Origin: JAHBNG01 sp039028975
GTDB taxonomy: Bacteria > Chloroflexota > Anaerolineae > Caldilineales > Caldilineaceae
Assembly (NCBI GenBank): GCA_039028975.1
Contig: JBCCHB010000019.1
Span: forward strand, 1-64,000
Length of the DNA stretch: 64,000 nt
Reading direction: 5' to 3'
Part shown: in pieces, positions 52,672-59,953 of the stretch
Layout of the letters: each line of letters starts with the position of its first letter
Numbering within the stretch: position 1 is the stretch's first letter
Notes under the pieces: model-generated
Seen by the model: the letters and a program-made list of their open reading frames with translations, nothing else
Database searches by the model: none
What the model was told of the DNA's origin: nothing
Program-made: the position numbers and the translations under genes

Positions 52672-53580
52672 TTACATTTTCTCTGAAAACCACTGTTTAG
52701 CTAGGTCAACCGAAAGATTGACCTCATCATCTTGATCGTAGAAGCTAAACTGATGGAAAGGGGATTCTAACGCTGTCTCAACCCAGTGGAGGGATTTGTC
52801 TGCGGTCCCCAGCTTCTCAAAGTATTGCTTGGTGTAGGCTGGCAGAACAGCACCATCCGAATGGATCATCAGCGTGGGCACCGTGACATCTTGAGCAGAG
52901 GTTGTTGGGTCGAAGGTGAGCCAGTCCTCCCAGGTCATGACGGCGAATTTGTCGGCACTCCACTGCGGAATTGCACCTCGTTCAGGGTTCAGATAGTAGT
53001 CATAGGGGCCGTACATGGCGGCAGATTCATCGGTTGTGCTAATGGCTGGGATGTACTCAACGACGCCGTTTTCGGCATAGTTGCGCTTGGCTGTCTGGGC
53101 GGCTTTGATCTTGGTATGAACGCCTTCTTCGCCGCCATAAAAGAGCTTGACGGCTTCGGCATCGTGCAGCCAGGAAACGGTAGTGACGACCGACTGAATA
53201 CGCTTGTCCTGGGATGCTGCGACCACCGTATAGCCTGCACCAGCACAGACACCAAAGGCACCAATCCGTGTGCTATCGACCTCTGCCAACGACTCTAGGT
53301 ACGAAACCGCGTTCTGAATATCGACTACCTTCGCGGCTGGGTTTTCGTAAAAACGTGGTTCCCCCTCGCTTTCACCAAAGTTGCGGAAGTCAAACGCTAA
53401 CGTGATGAAGCCTGCTTGCGCCAGCTTCCCGGCGTATAGCCCGGCCATCTGCTCTTTCACGGTCGTCCAGCTTCCTGAGACAACGATTGCCGGATACTGC
53501 TGCCCTACTACGAAATTTTCTGGATGGTAAAGGTTTCCCGCGAGGGATAACCCATCGCTCTGGAAGGTCACTTTTTTCAT
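52672..53580 (-). CDS. Alpha/beta hydrolase, YcjY-like, with cysteine elbow
   Basis: The 302-residue protein has an YHPENFVVGQQYPAIVVSGSW start, an AFDFRNFGESEGEPR loop (about 62-77), the elbow GAFGVCAGAGY with Cys 112 in the nucleophile position, an acid in MIHSDGAVLP and a possible late His in SPFHQFSFY. This is the usual sequence style of the YcjY/dienelactone-hydrolase-like group in which Cys replaces Ser. It is first in a pair with the NTF2-like lipoprotein. Substrate unknown. Confidence 0.85.
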   Translation of the reverse strand: MKKVTFQSDGLSLAGNLYHPENFVVGQQYPAIVVSGSWTTVKEQMAGLYAGKLAQAGFITLAFDFRNFGESEGEPRFYENPAAKVVDIQNAVSYLESLAEVDSTRIGAFGVCAGAGYTVVAASQDKRIQSVVTTVSWLHDAEAVKLFYGGEEGVHTKIKAAQTAKRNYAENGVVEYIPAISTTDESAAMYGPYDYYLNPERGAIPQWSADKFAVMTWEDWLTFDPTTSAQDVTVPTLMIHSDGAVLPAYTKQYFEKLGTADKSLHWVETALESPFHQFSFYDQDDEVNLSVDLAKQWFSEKM

Positions 53581-53681
53581 TGCATACGCCCCTGTGCTCT
53601 AAGTGAAACCGAAAAAGCTTTTGAACAAAGATTGCGCAGATCTCGGCTGAATCTCTGTTTTTTAGCTACTGGTTTAGGATT

Positions 53682-53728
53682 GCCTAAGTTGCTATTTGAA
53701 CATCTGGAACTATCATAGCAACTTAGGC
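53682..53728. repeat. Perfect 13-bp inverted repeat
   Basis: GCCTAAGTTGCTA (53682-53694) and TAGCAACTTAGGC (53716-53728) enclose a 21-base loop. It lies in the 305-base gap between the AraC gene and the hydrolase. A GATTGCGCAGATCTCGG-type repeat remnant is at about 53622-53650, and a short sequence at 53760-53885 shows no feature. Confidence 0.6.
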
Positions 53729-53885
53729 GCAGAAGCGTTACGCAAAATCAAAGGGAAAAAGGGACAAATCAAAGCGGATGTGATTTTAGTCGTGGCGGTG
53801 GGTTACGTAACAAGTCTCGTCAAGGGGCAATTGGCAACCTGAGCAGCCAACTGCTGCACAGGATGTGTTACCTACCGGACCGCCG

Positions 53886-54800
53886 CTATGCTGATTTGCG
53901 GTATGTAAGGGGTGCGACACCGCTATTCTTTTTGAAAAAGCGAGAGAAGTAGTTAGGAGAGTCAAAGTGCAGCGTTTCAGCAATCTCTTGCACGCTCATC
54001 TGCGTTTGTGCAAGGAGCGCTTTGGCCTGCTGCATGAGGTGATGGTGGATTAACTGAAGCGCGGTCTGTCCAGAAACACTTTTAACGACCGCATTGAGGT
54101 GATTGGGATGTACACTGAGCTGTTGCGCATAATAGCCCACTGTGTGCAAACCCGCCTCTTCTGGCGGGATTAAGTCGGGTTGGAAAGTGGTTTCGATCAG
54201 CGACTGAAAGCGCGACAAGAGTTTTAGATCAGCGTTGCGTAACTCGCGTGCGGCAACGTCCGGATGAACCTCTGCGTTGAAGTAGCGTCGGATATAGTTC
54301 AGCCCAAGCAAAACGTACGACTCAATCAACTGAAACTTATCGTCATGTTCGCTGTAATACTCTTCGTAAATCTTGCCAAAGAGGGTAGAAATAGCGGATA
54401 GATCAGATGGGTTGACTTCAAAAGGAATCGCTTTATCAATGCGCAAAAATGGGAAGTCATCGAGCAACGATCCAAAATAGGGTGACTGGGTGATGAAATC
54501 CTGGGTAAACATGATGTAGTAGCCTTGCCAGTTGGGCACAATGTCCCATGAAAGGACTTGGAACGGCGAATTGAAGAAGATGGTCGAGCCAGCGGGAAAT
54601 TCTCTGTGATGGCCGGAGTATGCTGCCCCTTCACCCGCGGCCTGAATGGCAATGGCATAGAACTCATGGCGAAATGGTTCCATCACGTGTACAACCGTGG
54701 GCATGTTCTCTTCAAAGCGACGAATGTCGAAGTGGTCGTACTTAGGTTGGGGGATACTAATTGCGTGGCAGTACTCTGCTATCGTTTTGAAGTGACGCAT
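53886..54800 (-). CDS. AraC-family transcriptional regulator
   Basis: The 304-residue regulator has an N-terminal cupin-like domain (about 1-175; FYAIAIQAAGEGAAYSGHHREFPAGS) and a C-terminal AraC HTH pair (about 205-304). The latter carries SVHPNHLNAVVKSVSGQTA and TLHFDSPNYFSRFFKKNSG. It resembles AraC regulators that respond to small organic effectors. Its promoter is unusually clear (54847-54875), with a palindrome over the -35 box. It is upstream of the hydrolase and NTF2-like genes on the same strand and may control them. Confidence 0.9.
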   Translation of the reverse strand: MRHFKTIAEYCHAISIPQPKYDHFDIRRFEENMPTVVHVMEPFRHEFYAIAIQAAGEGAAYSGHHREFPAGSTIFFNSPFQVLSWDIVPNWQGYYIMFTQDFITQSPYFGSLLDDFPFLRIDKAIPFEVNPSDLSAISTLFGKIYEEYYSEHDDKFQLIESYVLLGLNYIRRYFNAEVHPDVAARELRNADLKLLSRFQSLIETTFQPDLIPPEEAGLHTVGYYAQQLSVHPNHLNAVVKSVSGQTALQLIHHHLMQQAKALLAQTQMSVQEIAETLHFDSPNYFSRFFKKNSGVAPLTYRKSA

Positions 54801-54846
54801 TGATGGTTGGGTGTGGTCCTAAATGGCTTGTTATTAGAGAGACCGC

Positions 54847-54887
54847 AGTATAGCCAGTAATGTCTCACTAGTCAACCATCTGGTTGA
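54847..54887 (-). promoter_or_regulatory. AraC-gene promoter with overlapping operator
   Basis: Minus strand: TTGACT (54870-54875), a 17-base spacer and TATACT (54847-54852), an almost consensus sigma-70 promoter 47 bases before the start codon. TCAACCATCTGGTTGA (54872-54887) is a palindrome with 7-bp arms covering the -35 box, so a bound regulator would repress. The rest of 54888-55103 shows nothing further. Confidence 0.75.
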
Positions 54888-55103
54888 TTCATCAATACAC
54901 CCCTATCCAATATTAAACCCACCGCTGGGTGGATTACAATTGCCCACTCTGCTCATATACTGTAACAGAACCCAAAACAGTATCAACCAAAGACCTTAAC
55001 ACAGAGGTGAACCATGATTCGTAATTTGCGACGTCACGATAAGCAACGGAGAAATTGACGAACAAGAGAAATCAGTGTTTACCACATAACCAAGAGGACA
55101 AGC

Positions 55104-55259
55104 ATGGATAAGAAATCGGTCGTAACCATTCTAAGCACGCTCGGTGTACTTTTCATCTTAGCATCAACATTCAGTATTTTGCCATCAAACCTTGGCATAT
55201 TCTTGGGCGGTGCCAGTTTCATCATCGCTGGTGCAGTTAGGTCACTTAAGTTTGCTTAA
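55104..55259 (+). CDS. Small membrane protein (51 aa)
   Basis: This is an open frame of 51 codons beginning MDKKSVVTILSTLGVLFIL and ending RSLKFA. It has two hydrophobic stretches (about 6-22 and 27-43) joined by a short Ser/Pro loop, consistent with a hairpin membrane protein. AAGAGGACA precedes the ATG by about 4 bases. No family recognised. It is followed by the inverted element at 55282-55345. Confidence 0.55.
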   Translation: MDKKSVVTILSTLGVLFILASTFSILPSNLGIFLGGASFIIAGAVRSLKFA

Positions 55260-55281
55260 CGGTTCTTCAAAGAAATTATTG

Positions 55282-55345
55282 TAGGACTTACGCAGTTGCT
55301 GATTTCGATACGTTTCTACTCAACCGACCAACTGCGTAAGTCCTA
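55282..55345. repeat. Inverted-repeat element, TAGGACTTACGCAGTTG ends
   Basis: TAGGACTTACGCAGTTG (55282-55298) and CAACTGCGTAAGTCCTA (55329-55345) are perfect 17-bp inverted repeats around a 30-base interior. A degenerate copy is at 31524-31585. The ends resemble the terminal repeats of some insertion sequences, so this may be a MITE. Directly after it, 55350-55410 holds a second palindrome: GATTCCACAGATT against AATCTGTGGAATC, and GATTACGCCGATT against AATCGGCGTAATC. Confidence 0.75.
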
Positions 55346-55478
55346 TATTGAACAGAGATTCCACAGATTACGCCGATTTTTTCTTCAATCTGTGGAATCG
55401 GCGTAATCCAGAGACGCGGACGAAAGTCAAAAAGTCAGTTGCAAAATACACAACTTATTTATCAAACGGAGAAAAACA

Positions 55479-56132
55479 ATGAACATTTTCAAGCGCAATC
55501 ACATTTTCATCATCATGACACTGTTGGTGTCTTTACTCCTTTCAGCATGTCAGTTCCAACTGCTAGCAACAGAGAACAGTGGTCCGTCTCATGCCGTTCC
55601 CCAAGCGGTTCGCGACATGGCAGGAACCTATGTCGGGTCGTGGACCATGTTTGGCCTTGACGGAGAGGGCAACGTGGTCAAATACTCCGCTTGGAAGGAT
55701 ACTGTGACGGCGGAGAATCCCCAGCTGGACGGTGATCGGGCGTACGTTCACGCGGCGGACGAAATGGTCTTCGAGAATAGCAATATTCCGCCAATGACGG
55801 TCACATGGGAAGAGGGGTACTTTCTGATGCCTGATGGCACGCTAGGAGACCAGTTCATTGAATCATTCGGTCAAACTACCCGGATGATCCAGTTGAGTGA
55901 CAACGTCTGGACGTATGCGACATCCGCCCATGCCGAAGAGCTAGCTTCTCTTGGTTTTTTGAGTGTCTCCTCTGGTCAGCACGTCACGACGAAGGTAGTC
56001 ACCACCGAAGCAGGAATTGAAACCCACCGCGTTACCCGTGTCACGACCGTCAACTGGACAGATCATGCAGGTCAGGACCAAGCGATTCAGTTTGTCAGCC
56101 TGCAGGGGGTTCATCAACGCCAATCAGAATGA
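55479..56132 (+). CDS. Hypothetical lipoprotein
   Basis: The 217-residue protein has a signal peptide with lipobox LLLSAC (about Cys 28). A mostly beta-strand body contains GTYVGSWTMFGLDGEGN, a FLMPDGTLGDQF segment and Thr/Val-rich strands near the C-terminus (THRVTRVTTVNW). The layout suggests a lipocalin- or DUF1579-like barrel, but I cannot assign a family. It is probably membrane-anchored outside the cell. A sensor kinase pair follows. Confidence 0.6.
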   Translation: MNIFKRNHIFIIMTLLVSLLLSACQFQLLATENSGPSHAVPQAVRDMAGTYVGSWTMFGLDGEGNVVKYSAWKDTVTAENPQLDGDRAYVHAADEMVFENSNIPPMTVTWEEGYFLMPDGTLGDQFIESFGQTTRMIQLSDNVWTYATSAHAEELASLGFLSVSSGQHVTTKVVTTEAGIETHRVTRVTTVNWTDHAGQDQAIQFVSLQGVHQRQSE

Positions 56133-56300
56133 AGTAAAGGTGTACTCAGTAGCTCGCAATGTCCATTCTAGGAAACCGAAGAATTTGCCTTGCCATTGCG
56201 AGTTACTGATACTTTCTGGTATATGTATAAGGGTGCTACACTTCAAGCGGGTTTGGAGAAGCAAACATCGTAGGTTAAAAATTGATATACTGCGGTTGGC

Positions 56301-56358
56301 CATAGATGAGAATAATACAGCAACTGTATTTTAGTCGGGTAGATTATTCTCATCTATG
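56301..56358. promoter_or_regulatory. Perfect 16-bp inverted repeat over kinase start
   Basis: CATAGATGAGAATAAT (56301-56316) and ATTATTCTCATCTATG (56343-56358) pair perfectly around 26 bases. The right arm ends with the ATG at 56356. It could be an operator overlapping the promoter, or an RNA hairpin that hides the first start codon. Confidence 0.65.
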
Positions 56359-56391
56359 ACAGAGCCAAGTATAAGTAGGCGCAGCGAGACT

Positions 56392-57636
56392 ATGGCAAAG
56401 AGAGACTTTTGGGAAAAATCAATTTGGATTTGGTCAGCGACTTTTATCACGGCGCTACTCTTCTCTGCTGTGAGGGCATGGATTGGGGAAGACTTGACGA
56501 TAGGAGAGCAGTGGCGGATGTGGATTCTGACCCTCGCCCTCGCCCTATGGCACGTTGTTTTCCTTACCTATATCCGCTCGCGTTTCACCGATGGTGGCTG
56601 TCCTTTTCCGACTCCCGTTGCGCTCGTCTACTTAACGGGCGCCATCGTTTTGTGGTTTGTGCTCGCCTATCTCTATCCTGATTTCAACTTTGTCTTAATG
56701 GGTCTTTTCCCACAAGTCTTCTCCTATATTCAGCTCAGAATGGCTATTCCAATTGGCGTCATCCTGGCTGGCATGGTCACATATCTGCAGCTCTATTATC
56801 GACAAATCCATGTCGCTGACATCGCTTCTCTGAGTCTAAACATTCCGATTTTGTGGATGCTATTACTTTCCGTCATTGGTGGAGTTATCATGGCTTTCTT
56901 CATCCGGGGCATTATCGGCCAAAGCATCCAACGACGTAAGCTAATTGAGGAATTGGAGCGTACCCGTGCGGAGTTAGCCGCGGCGGAACGACGCGAAGGC
57001 ATCTTCCAAGAGCGCGAGCGCTTGGCGCGCGAAATCCATGATACGCTGGCCCAGGGCTTTATCAGTATCATCACCCATTTGGAAGCGAGTGAACAAAACC
57101 TACAGGACATGGCTACCCAAGGCCATCAACACCTCATACAAGCAAAGGAGACGGCACGGCAAGGGCTAAATCAAGCGCGACGAGTCGTGCAAGACTTACG
57201 TCCAGAGGTCCTCGAGAAATCGCCGCTACCTCGGGCCATTGAACGCGTCGTGCAGGGCTGGTCGGAGCAGAGTGCCATCCGCGCAAAGGTGGCAGTAACG
57301 GGGACCCACGTACATCTCCATCCGGAAGCTGAAACGACCTTGATCCGTGCAGTCCAAGAGTCTCTGGCCAATGTCCAAAAACATGCCCAAGCCACAACGG
57401 CGCGCGTCACGCTCTCTTACATGGACGATGCGGTGATGCTAGATGTGTACGATAATGGCATCGGTTTGAGCCAAGCCTCACAGCCAACCGATGGTGGCGG
57501 CTATGGGCTGATTGCCATGCGGCAACGTGTCAACCAAGTCGGTGGCGCTCTAACCATCGAAAGCGAGCCGAACGAAGGAACAACCGTGGCTGTCGAGTTG
57601 CCTATCCAACGCATGGCTCAACCCAGCCATCAGTAA
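56392..57636 (+). CDS. Sensor histidine kinase, NarL/LiaS-type
   Basis: The 414-residue kinase has about six membrane helices (to about residue 180), a coiled coil (about 185-210) and HisKA_3 with the phospho-acceptor His in RLAREIHDTLAQGF. HATPase_c carries DVYDNGIGLSQA and GYGLIAMRQRV. I give ATG 56392; the in-frame ATG at 56356, inside the 16-bp inverted repeat, would add 12 residues. The response regulator at 57741 follows. Signal unknown; the all-membrane sensor suggests an envelope cue. Confidence 0.9.
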   Translation: MAKRDFWEKSIWIWSATFITALLFSAVRAWIGEDLTIGEQWRMWILTLALALWHVVFLTYIRSRFTDGGCPFPTPVALVYLTGAIVLWFVLAYLYPDFNFVLMGLFPQVFSYIQLRMAIPIGVILAGMVTYLQLYYRQIHVADIASLSLNIPILWMLLLSVIGGVIMAFFIRGIIGQSIQRRKLIEELERTRAELAAAERREGIFQERERLAREIHDTLAQGFISIITHLEASEQNLQDMATQGHQHLIQAKETARQGLNQARRVVQDLRPEVLEKSPLPRAIERVVQGWSEQSAIRAKVAVTGTHVHLHPEAETTLIRAVQESLANVQKHAQATTARVTLSYMDDAVMLDVYDNGIGLSQASQPTDGGGYGLIAMRQRVNQVGGALTIESEPNEGTTVAVELPIQRMAQPSHQ

Positions 57637-57678
57637 GCGGTCGTCGGTAGTCAGTGGTCAGTATGCTAGTGACGAGGA

Positions 57679-57722
57679 CTGACGACCGATTACCGATTAC
57701 CGACGACCGATTACCGACGACC
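57679..57722. repeat. Short direct repeats between kinase and regulator
   Basis: Overlapping GACGACCGATTACC and CCGATTACC units are repeated several times in the 104-base spacer. A similar (GACCGA)CTGCTGACAACTG-type stretch is present at 28128-28180. Likely simple-sequence expansion. Confidence 0.6.
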
Positions 57723-57740
57723 GAACGGAAGAGGAAACCT

Positions 57741-58379
57741 ATGAATCCAATTCGCATTCTTCTTGTGGATGATCATCCAGTGGTTCGAGCTGGAATCGAA
57801 GGCATCTTAAACAGCCAAGACGATATCGAGGTTATCGGGGAGGCCAATGACGGCGCCGAAGCCATTCGTTTGAGCCAAACATTGCGGCCCGACGTCATCT
57901 TGATGGACTTGCGGATGCCTGAGACAGATGGTGTAACGGCCATACAAGCTATTACAAAACACGACGATCCGCCATATATACTGGTGCTGACCACCTATGA
58001 CACCGATGCCGATATCGTGCGGGCGATTGAAGCAGGCGCAACCGGCTACTTGCTCAAAGATACACCCCGCGACGATTTCTTCACCGCCGTGCGCAATGTT
58101 GCTCAAGGGAAATCGGTCCTAACGCCTGTGGTTGCCTCCCGCCTTATGGAGCACATGCGTGCGCCCGCTGAAGAGCAGTTAAGCAGTCGAGAGATTGAAG
58201 TGTTGAACCTGGTCTCTCGTGGTCATAACAACAATGAGATTGCCAAAGAGCTATACATCAGCACGGCGACAGTCAAAACCCACTTGATTCATATTTATGG
58301 CAAGCTTGGCGTCAACGACCGAACGGCCGCGGTGACCACGGCACTGGAGAGAGGGATTTTGCGTCTTAACTTGCCGTAA
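57741..58379 (+). CDS. Response regulator, NarL/LuxR family
   Basis: The 212-residue protein has a receiver with LLVDDHPVVRAG, the phospho-acceptor Asp in VILMDLRMPETDG and Lys in YLLKDTP. The LuxR HTH carries LSSREIEVLNLVSRG and NEIAKELYISTATVKTHL. I chose ATG 57741; the longer frame from 57654 would translate a direct-repeat stretch (about 57679-57722, units like GACGACCGATTACC). It partners the kinase just upstream. Confidence 0.92.
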   Translation: MNPIRILLVDDHPVVRAGIEGILNSQDDIEVIGEANDGAEAIRLSQTLRPDVILMDLRMPETDGVTAIQAITKHDDPPYILVLTTYDTDADIVRAIEAGATGYLLKDTPRDDFFTAVRNVAQGKSVLTPVVASRLMEHMRAPAEEQLSSREIEVLNLVSRGHNNNEIAKELYISTATVKTHLIHIYGKLGVNDRTAAVTTALERGILRLNLP

Positions 58380-58450
58380 CACCTTTCCATCGGACAAGTC
58401 ACAATCAGAACAGCACAAAATGGAGCATTGCTGGCATAGTGAGATCGAAA

Positions 58451-58479
58451 AGACCAGGGGTTACACGAATCCCTGGTCT
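58451..58479. terminator. Bidirectional terminator between convergent genes
   Basis: AGACCAGGG (58451-58459) pairs with CCCTGGTCT (58471-58479) around an 11-base loop, with A-rich sequence before and CTTCGTT after. It lies between the response regulator (ends 58379) and the gene ending at 58530. Confidence 0.65.
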
Positions 58480-58529
58480 CTTCGTTCATCTATGAATGGT
58501 CAGTCCGATTTTATACAGTCGACCTGATA

Positions 58530-58769
58530 TTAATAATATGAATGCCGTTTGGCATATCGATATGATTGAGTTGCAGCAAGAATGTGGCAGATCCAGCCTA
58601 GAAACCCACCAGTTCCTATCCACAACCCTGGTGTAACAATGAACCAGAAAATTGCCCACAGGATCCGTCCATTGTAAATCTGTCCTAGCCCGGGAATGAG
58701 CGCACTTAATACGGCCGCCACACCTGGGTTTTTGCCTTTATGAGCCAATACGTTATCTGCAGTTTGCAT
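58530..58769 (-). CDS. Small TM2-like membrane protein
   Basis: The 79-residue protein has the pattern GKNPGVAAVLSALIPGLGQIYNGR followed by two hydrophobic segments (about 32-50 and 54-68). The LxPGLGQxYxG motif is typical of TM2-domain and similar short membrane proteins, whose function is mostly unknown. The leader before its start contains a 17-bp hairpin (58802-58858) downstream of a TTGAAT/TATACT promoter. Confidence 0.75.
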   Translation of the reverse strand: MQTADNVLAHKGKNPGVAAVLSALIPGLGQIYNGRILWAIFWFIVTPGLWIGTGGFLGWICHILAATQSYRYAKRHSYY

Positions 58770-58801
58770 AGTTTATCTTCTCCTTTTTATACTCAGCTCC
58801 G

Positions 58802-58895
58802 TTTGAAAACAGGTGTTTTCTGAAGCTCTACCAGAATAGCTAAACACCTGTTTTCAAAGCGACCGCAGTATAGAGCTGATTCTTCTGTAATTCAA
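58802..58895 (-). promoter_or_regulatory. Promoter and long leader hairpin of TM2-like gene
   Basis: Minus strand: TTGAAT (58890-58895), a 17-base spacer and TATACT (58867-58872). About 10 bases later begins a perfect 17-bp hairpin, TTTGAAAACAGGTGTTT (58802-58818) with AAACACCTGTTTTCAAA (58842-58858), spacer 23. The hairpin would lie in the transcript before the start codon at 58769, so it may regulate the message, or it is a double operator site. Confidence 0.6.
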
Positions 58896-59122
58896 AGCCT
58901 GTTCTGTACTCGGCACTACGGTCTATCTTTGATTTCGTTGCACTTAGGATATCTCATTTTCTTGCGATGTAACTGAAACCTCGCTGACAAACAGAATACA
59001 TATGATTGACGGCATTCATTGAAGCTGACTACCCACTTCGCCAAAGTCGATTCCTTCCGCGCTAATACCACCAATTCTTTTCTCTTCGGCTACAAACCAA
59101 CCTTAAAAAAATAACCATGGGG

Positions 59123-59154
59123 TTGACAGAGACAGAATGATAGTCTATGCTATC
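59123..59154 (+). promoter_or_regulatory. Promoter and operator of the tandem-HTH regulator operon
   Basis: TTGACA (59123-59128), a 17-base spacer and TATGCT (59146-59151) form a good sigma-70 promoter. GATAG (59139-59143) and CTATC (59150-59154) are inverted repeats over the -10 box, a likely repressor site. The start codon at 59183 has no clear ribosome binding site. The remaining gap from 58896 shows no gene. Confidence 0.7.
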
Positions 59155-59182
59155 AAAATCATCTCGTTAATCAATTATTAAC

Positions 59183-59953
59183 ATGTGCAACCCAATTGAA
59201 TCCCAGATTTTAGAAGCAGCCCAGACCCTGTTAACCGAAGTTGGCTATGGTTTTACCATGGCACAGCTTGAGGCCAAGGCCAATGTCTCACGGGCGACTA
59301 TCTACCGCCATATTGGCAATAAGGAAAAGCTCGTGGCACGTTTGGCTCGGGATCCAGGTAAAGCCATTCGCACTTCTGGTAGCCGGCTCCGTATCTTAAA
59401 CGCCGCCCGCATCATCTTCGGGCGCGTAGGAATGGTAGCAGCAACAATGGAGCAGATCGCTGCAGAGGCTGGCGTGGGTGTGGCAACCGTCTATCGCCAA
59501 TTTGGTGACAAGGACAGCCTAGTCCAAGCCTTCGCCGAGGAGATGACACCAAGGGCGGCAGTGCGTTCCCGCGTCTTAAACCCAACTGCGGACCTGTCCG
59601 CCGACCTAGAAGCCCTTGTTAGCTTTATGCTGCCCTTCTTCTACGAGAATCGAGATATGCTGCGCATGGTGCTCATGGGGAATGAGACGGAACGGTACTA
59701 TTTTGAGCGGCTGCGCGATGATTCCGACTCTACATTAGCACGGCTGACCGAGTATTTCGAACACCAACTTGCTGCCAAGCGCGTGAGACAGGTTGGTAAC
59801 GCCAGGGAACTAGCCCTGGCCTTGTTGGGGATGATCCTATCATTTGCCGTCATCGGTCCTCTCCACTACCGCATTCCGCTAGAGGACCCTGAACAGCACA
59901 GCAAGTTTATTGTCCGTCTCTTTTTGAATGATCTACGAGAAGATTCACAATGA
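59183..59953 (+). CDS. Regulator with two TetR-type HTH domains
   Basis: The 256-residue protein carries two TetR_N-type HTH domains. HTH 1 is at about 5-52 (FTMAQLEAKANVSRATIYRH, GNKEKLV); HTH 2 at about 66-112 (ATMEQIAAEAGVGVATVYRQ, FGDKDSLV). One ligand-binding/dimerisation region (about 120-256) follows. Ordinary TetR proteins have one HTH. A dimer would display four, suggesting binding to two sites or a long operator such as that at 59139-59154. It overlaps the PEP-synthase-like gene by 4 bases (ATGA), so it most likely controls that gene and itself. Confidence 0.85.
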   Translation: MCNPIESQILEAAQTLLTEVGYGFTMAQLEAKANVSRATIYRHIGNKEKLVARLARDPGKAIRTSGSRLRILNAARIIFGRVGMVAATMEQIAAEAGVGVATVYRQFGDKDSLVQAFAEEMTPRAAVRSRVLNPTADLSADLEALVSFMLPFFYENRDMLRMVLMGNETERYYFERLRDDSDSTLARLTEYFEHQLAAKRVRQVGNARELALALLGMILSFAVIGPLHYRIPLEDPEQHSKFIVRLFLNDLREDSQ

